A DNA stretch of 64,000 nt from Pseudomonas putida (lineage in GTDB: Bacteria > Pseudomonadota > Gammaproteobacteria > Pseudomonadales > Pseudomonadaceae), in assembly GCF_028682175.1 (NCBI RefSeq), contig NZ_JANHKS010000027.1, forward strand, positions 1 through 64,000. Reading direction: 5' to 3'. Below, one piece after another: positions 62,264-64,000 of the stretch. Position 1 is the stretch's first letter. Each line of letters begins with the position of its first letter. A program made the position numbers and the translations under genes. The notes beneath the pieces were generated by a model. That model did no database searches. It was not told the DNA's origin and saw only the letters and a program-made list of their open reading frames with translations.

Positions 62264-64000
62264 AAGGGAACTTCAACCTCTCCGAATGGGCGATCAAGCA
62301 TCAGTCCTTCGTCTGGTACCTGATGTTCGTCGGCCTGCTGATGGGCGTGTTCTCCTACATGAACCTGGGTCGCGAGGAAGACCCGTCGTTCACCATCAAG
62401 ACCATGGTCATCCAGACCCGCTGGCCCGGCGCGACGGTGGACGAAACCCTCGAACAGGTCACCGACCGCATCGAGAAGAAGCTCGAAGAGCTGGACTCCC
62501 TCGACTACGTGAAAAGCTACACCCGGCCAGGGGAATCGACGGTCTACGTCTACCTGCGCGACACCACCAGCGCCGCTGCGATTCCTGAAATCTGGTACCA
62601 GGTGCGCAAGAAGATCGACGACATTCGCGGCACCTTTCCCCAGGGCATTCAGGGGCCTGCGTTCAACGACGAATTCGGTGACGTGTTCGGCTCCATCTAC
62701 GCTTTCACTTCCGACGGCCTGACCCTGCGCCAGTTGCGCGATTACGTGGAGCAGGTGCGGGTGCAAATTCGCGATGTGCCGGGGCTGGGCAAGATCCAGA
62801 TGATCGGCCAGCAGGACGAAGTGATTTACCTGAATTTCTCCACCCGCAAACTGGCAGCCCTGGGCCTCGATCAGCGGCAGGTCGTGCAGAGCCTGCAAGC
62901 GCAGAACGCCGTGACGCCTGCGGGGGTGATCGAAGCCGGGCCCGAGCGGATTTCCGTGCGCACCTCCGGGCAGTTCGAGTCGGAGAAGGACCTCGAGAAC
63001 GTGAACCTGCGGCTCAATGACCGTTTCTATCGGTTGAGCGACGTCGCTGAAATCAGCCGCGGCTATGTCGATCCAGCCAAGCCGCTGTTCCGCTTCGACG
63101 GCAAGCCTGCCATCGGCCTGGCCATCGCGATGAAGAAGGGCGGCAACGTCCAGGAGTTCGGCAAGGACCTGCACGCGCGCATGGACCAGGCCACCGCCGA
63201 CCTGCCCATCGGCGTGGGTGTGCACGTCGTGTCCGATCAGGCGCAGGTGGTCGAGAAGGCCGTGGGCGGCTTTACCAGCGCGCTGTTCGAGGCGGTCATC
63301 ATCGTGTTGGTGGTCAGCTTCATCAGCCTTGGCGTACGTGCAGGGTTGGTGGTCGCGTGCTCGATCCCGCTGGTGCTGGCGATGGTCTTCGTGTTCATGG
63401 AATACAGCGGCATCACCATGCAGCGTATTTCCCTCGGCGCGCTGATCATCGCGCTGGGCCTGTTGGTGGACGACGCGATGATTACCGTGGAGATGATGGT
63501 CACCCGCCTGGAGCTTGGGGATTCCAAGGAACAGGCCGCGACCTTCGCCTACACCTCCACGGCATTCCCGATGCTGACCGGCACCCTGGTGACCGTGGCC
63601 GGGTTCGTGCCCATCGGCCTGAACGCCAGTTCGGCGGGCGAGTACACCTTCACCCTGTTCGCGGTGATTGCCGTGGCGATGCTGGTGTCGTGGGTGGTTG
63701 CGGTGCTGTTCGCGCCGGTGATCGGGGTTCACATCCTCAGCGACAAGATCAAGAAGCATGACGAGAAACCACCGGGACGCATCGCCCGGGGCTTCAACGC
63801 TTCGATGTTCTGGGCCATGCGCAATCGCTGGCTGGCGATCATCATCACCATCGCGCTGTTCGCCACCGCACTGTTTTGCATGCGCTTCGTGCAGAACCAG
63901 TTTTTCCCGTCATCGGACCGTCCGGAGATCCTGCTGGACCTCAACCTGCCGCAGAACGTTTCAATCAACGAGACGCGCAAGGCGGTCGACAGGCTCGAAG
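62260..64000 (+). CDS. triC: RND efflux inner-membrane pump (TriC-like), cut by window end
   Basis: The first 580 residues of an RND transporter are present; the full length should be about 1000. It has an N-terminal helix (about 16-35), the porter domain, and TM2-TM6 (about 335-490). The TM4 proton-relay pair is visible in GLLVDDAMITVEMM (D about 406-407). The second large periplasmic loop begins near FVQNQFFPSSDRPEI. The pump should export hydrophobic compounds such as triclosan in the P. aeruginosa homologue; the substrate range here is unknown. The ATG overlaps the triB stop. Confidence 0.88.
   Translation, partial: MKGNFNLSEWAIKHQSFVWYLMFVGLLMGVFSYMNLGREEDPSFTIKTMVIQTRWPGATVDETLEQVTDRIEKKLEELDSLDYVKSYTRPGESTVYVYLRDTTSAAAIPEIWYQVRKKIDDIRGTFPQGIQGPAFNDEFGDVFGSIYAFTSDGLTLRQLRDYVEQVRVQIRDVPGLGKIQMIGQQDEVIYLNFSTRKLAALGLDQRQVVQSLQAQNAVTPAGVIEAGPERISVRTSGQFESEKDLENVNLRLNDRFYRLSDVAEISRGYVDPAKPLFRFDGKPAIGLAIAMKKGGNVQEFGKDLHARMDQATADLPIGVGVHVVSDQAQVVEKAVGGFTSALFEAVIIVLVVSFISLGVRAGLVVACSIPLVLAMVFVFMEYSGITMQRISLGALIIALGLLVDDAMITVEMMVTRLELGDSKEQAATFAYTSTAFPMLTGTLVTVAGFVPIGLNASSAGEYTFTLFAVIAVAMLVSWVVAVLFAPVIGVHILSDKIKKHDEKPPGRIARGFNASMFWAMRNRWLAIIITIALFATALFCMRFVQNQFFPSSDRPEILLDLNLPQNVSINETRKAVDRLE

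Noticed and set aside
62227..63759. 510-codon minus-strand frame opposite triC
   Set aside because: The + strand carries a continuous, motif-rich RND transporter; the antisense product is His/Gln/Asp-rich with no domain.

Overview
The window is chromosomal DNA from a Pseudomonas species, most likely of the P. fluorescens/P. syringae type rather than P. aeruginosa. The evidence is the 5S rRNA sequence, high G+C codon use, fifteen paired REP elements (REPINs) of Pseudomonas type, and recognisable Pseudomonas blocks: mgo/pvf, lapG-lapD, vgrG-tle3-tla3, gabDT, desA-pipA-oscA-sbp-cysTWA and triABC. No transposase, phage gene, plasmid origin or CRISPR array was seen.

Layout. 1-500: end of an rRNA operon (23S-5S spacer, 5S, terminator) and REP elements. 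0.5-7.7 kb: mgoBCAD (pvfABCD) on the minus strand, a non-ribosomal peptide synthetase plus two metal-dependent oxygenases that make a small N-oxygenated signal, with a type II thioesterase upstream. 7.9-22.3 kb: GntR regulator; LapG/LapD biofilm-adhesin control; aldo-keto reductase; MFS pump with an amino-acid-type ABC importer and divergent LysR; an orphan HigA-like antidote; HAD phosphatase; DUF945 protein; and a two-gene APS kinase/sulfotransferase operon. 22.6-26.9 kb: HscC (Hsp70) with a membrane J-protein, then a hipBA locus whose toxin gene is a remnant. 27.3-34.9 kb: a translationally coupled type VI secretion cassette (VgrG, Tle3 phospholipase, Tla3 adaptor, PAAR) followed by a periplasmic DUF4431-like protein, ending at tRNA-Arg(CCG). 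35.5-42.3 kb: gabD-gabT, a pseudo-receiver/HDOD protein, a diguanylate cyclase and desA. 42.5-48.8 kb: a GGDEF-EAL enzyme (pipA), oscA and the sulfate permease sbp-cysT-cysW-cysA. 48.9-54.2 kb: Mpo1-like protein, Crp/Fnr and AraC regulators, a second desaturase, an RBBP9-like hydrolase and a sigma-54 activator reduced to its AAA+ core. 54.5-59.8 kb: a lone MetQ-like binding protein and a TauD-like dioxygenase with a sulfonate-type ABC importer. 60.1-64 kb: triABC-type RND efflux genes, the last cut by the window end.

Three themes recur. Sulfur acquisition under starvation dominates 42-60 kb and is echoed by the PAPS/sulfotransferase operon at 21-22 kb. Cyclic-di-GMP control appears in LapD, the PAS-GGDEF cyclase and PipA. 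Competition and signalling appear in mgo and T6SS. The best candidates for under-described biology are the dedicated APS kinase/sulfotransferase pair, the Tle3 cassette that lacks the usual tli3 position but has a periplasmic protein downstream, and the HscC/J-protein pair. The REPINs form three arm families that share a central motif and are absent from 22.6-39.9 kb.
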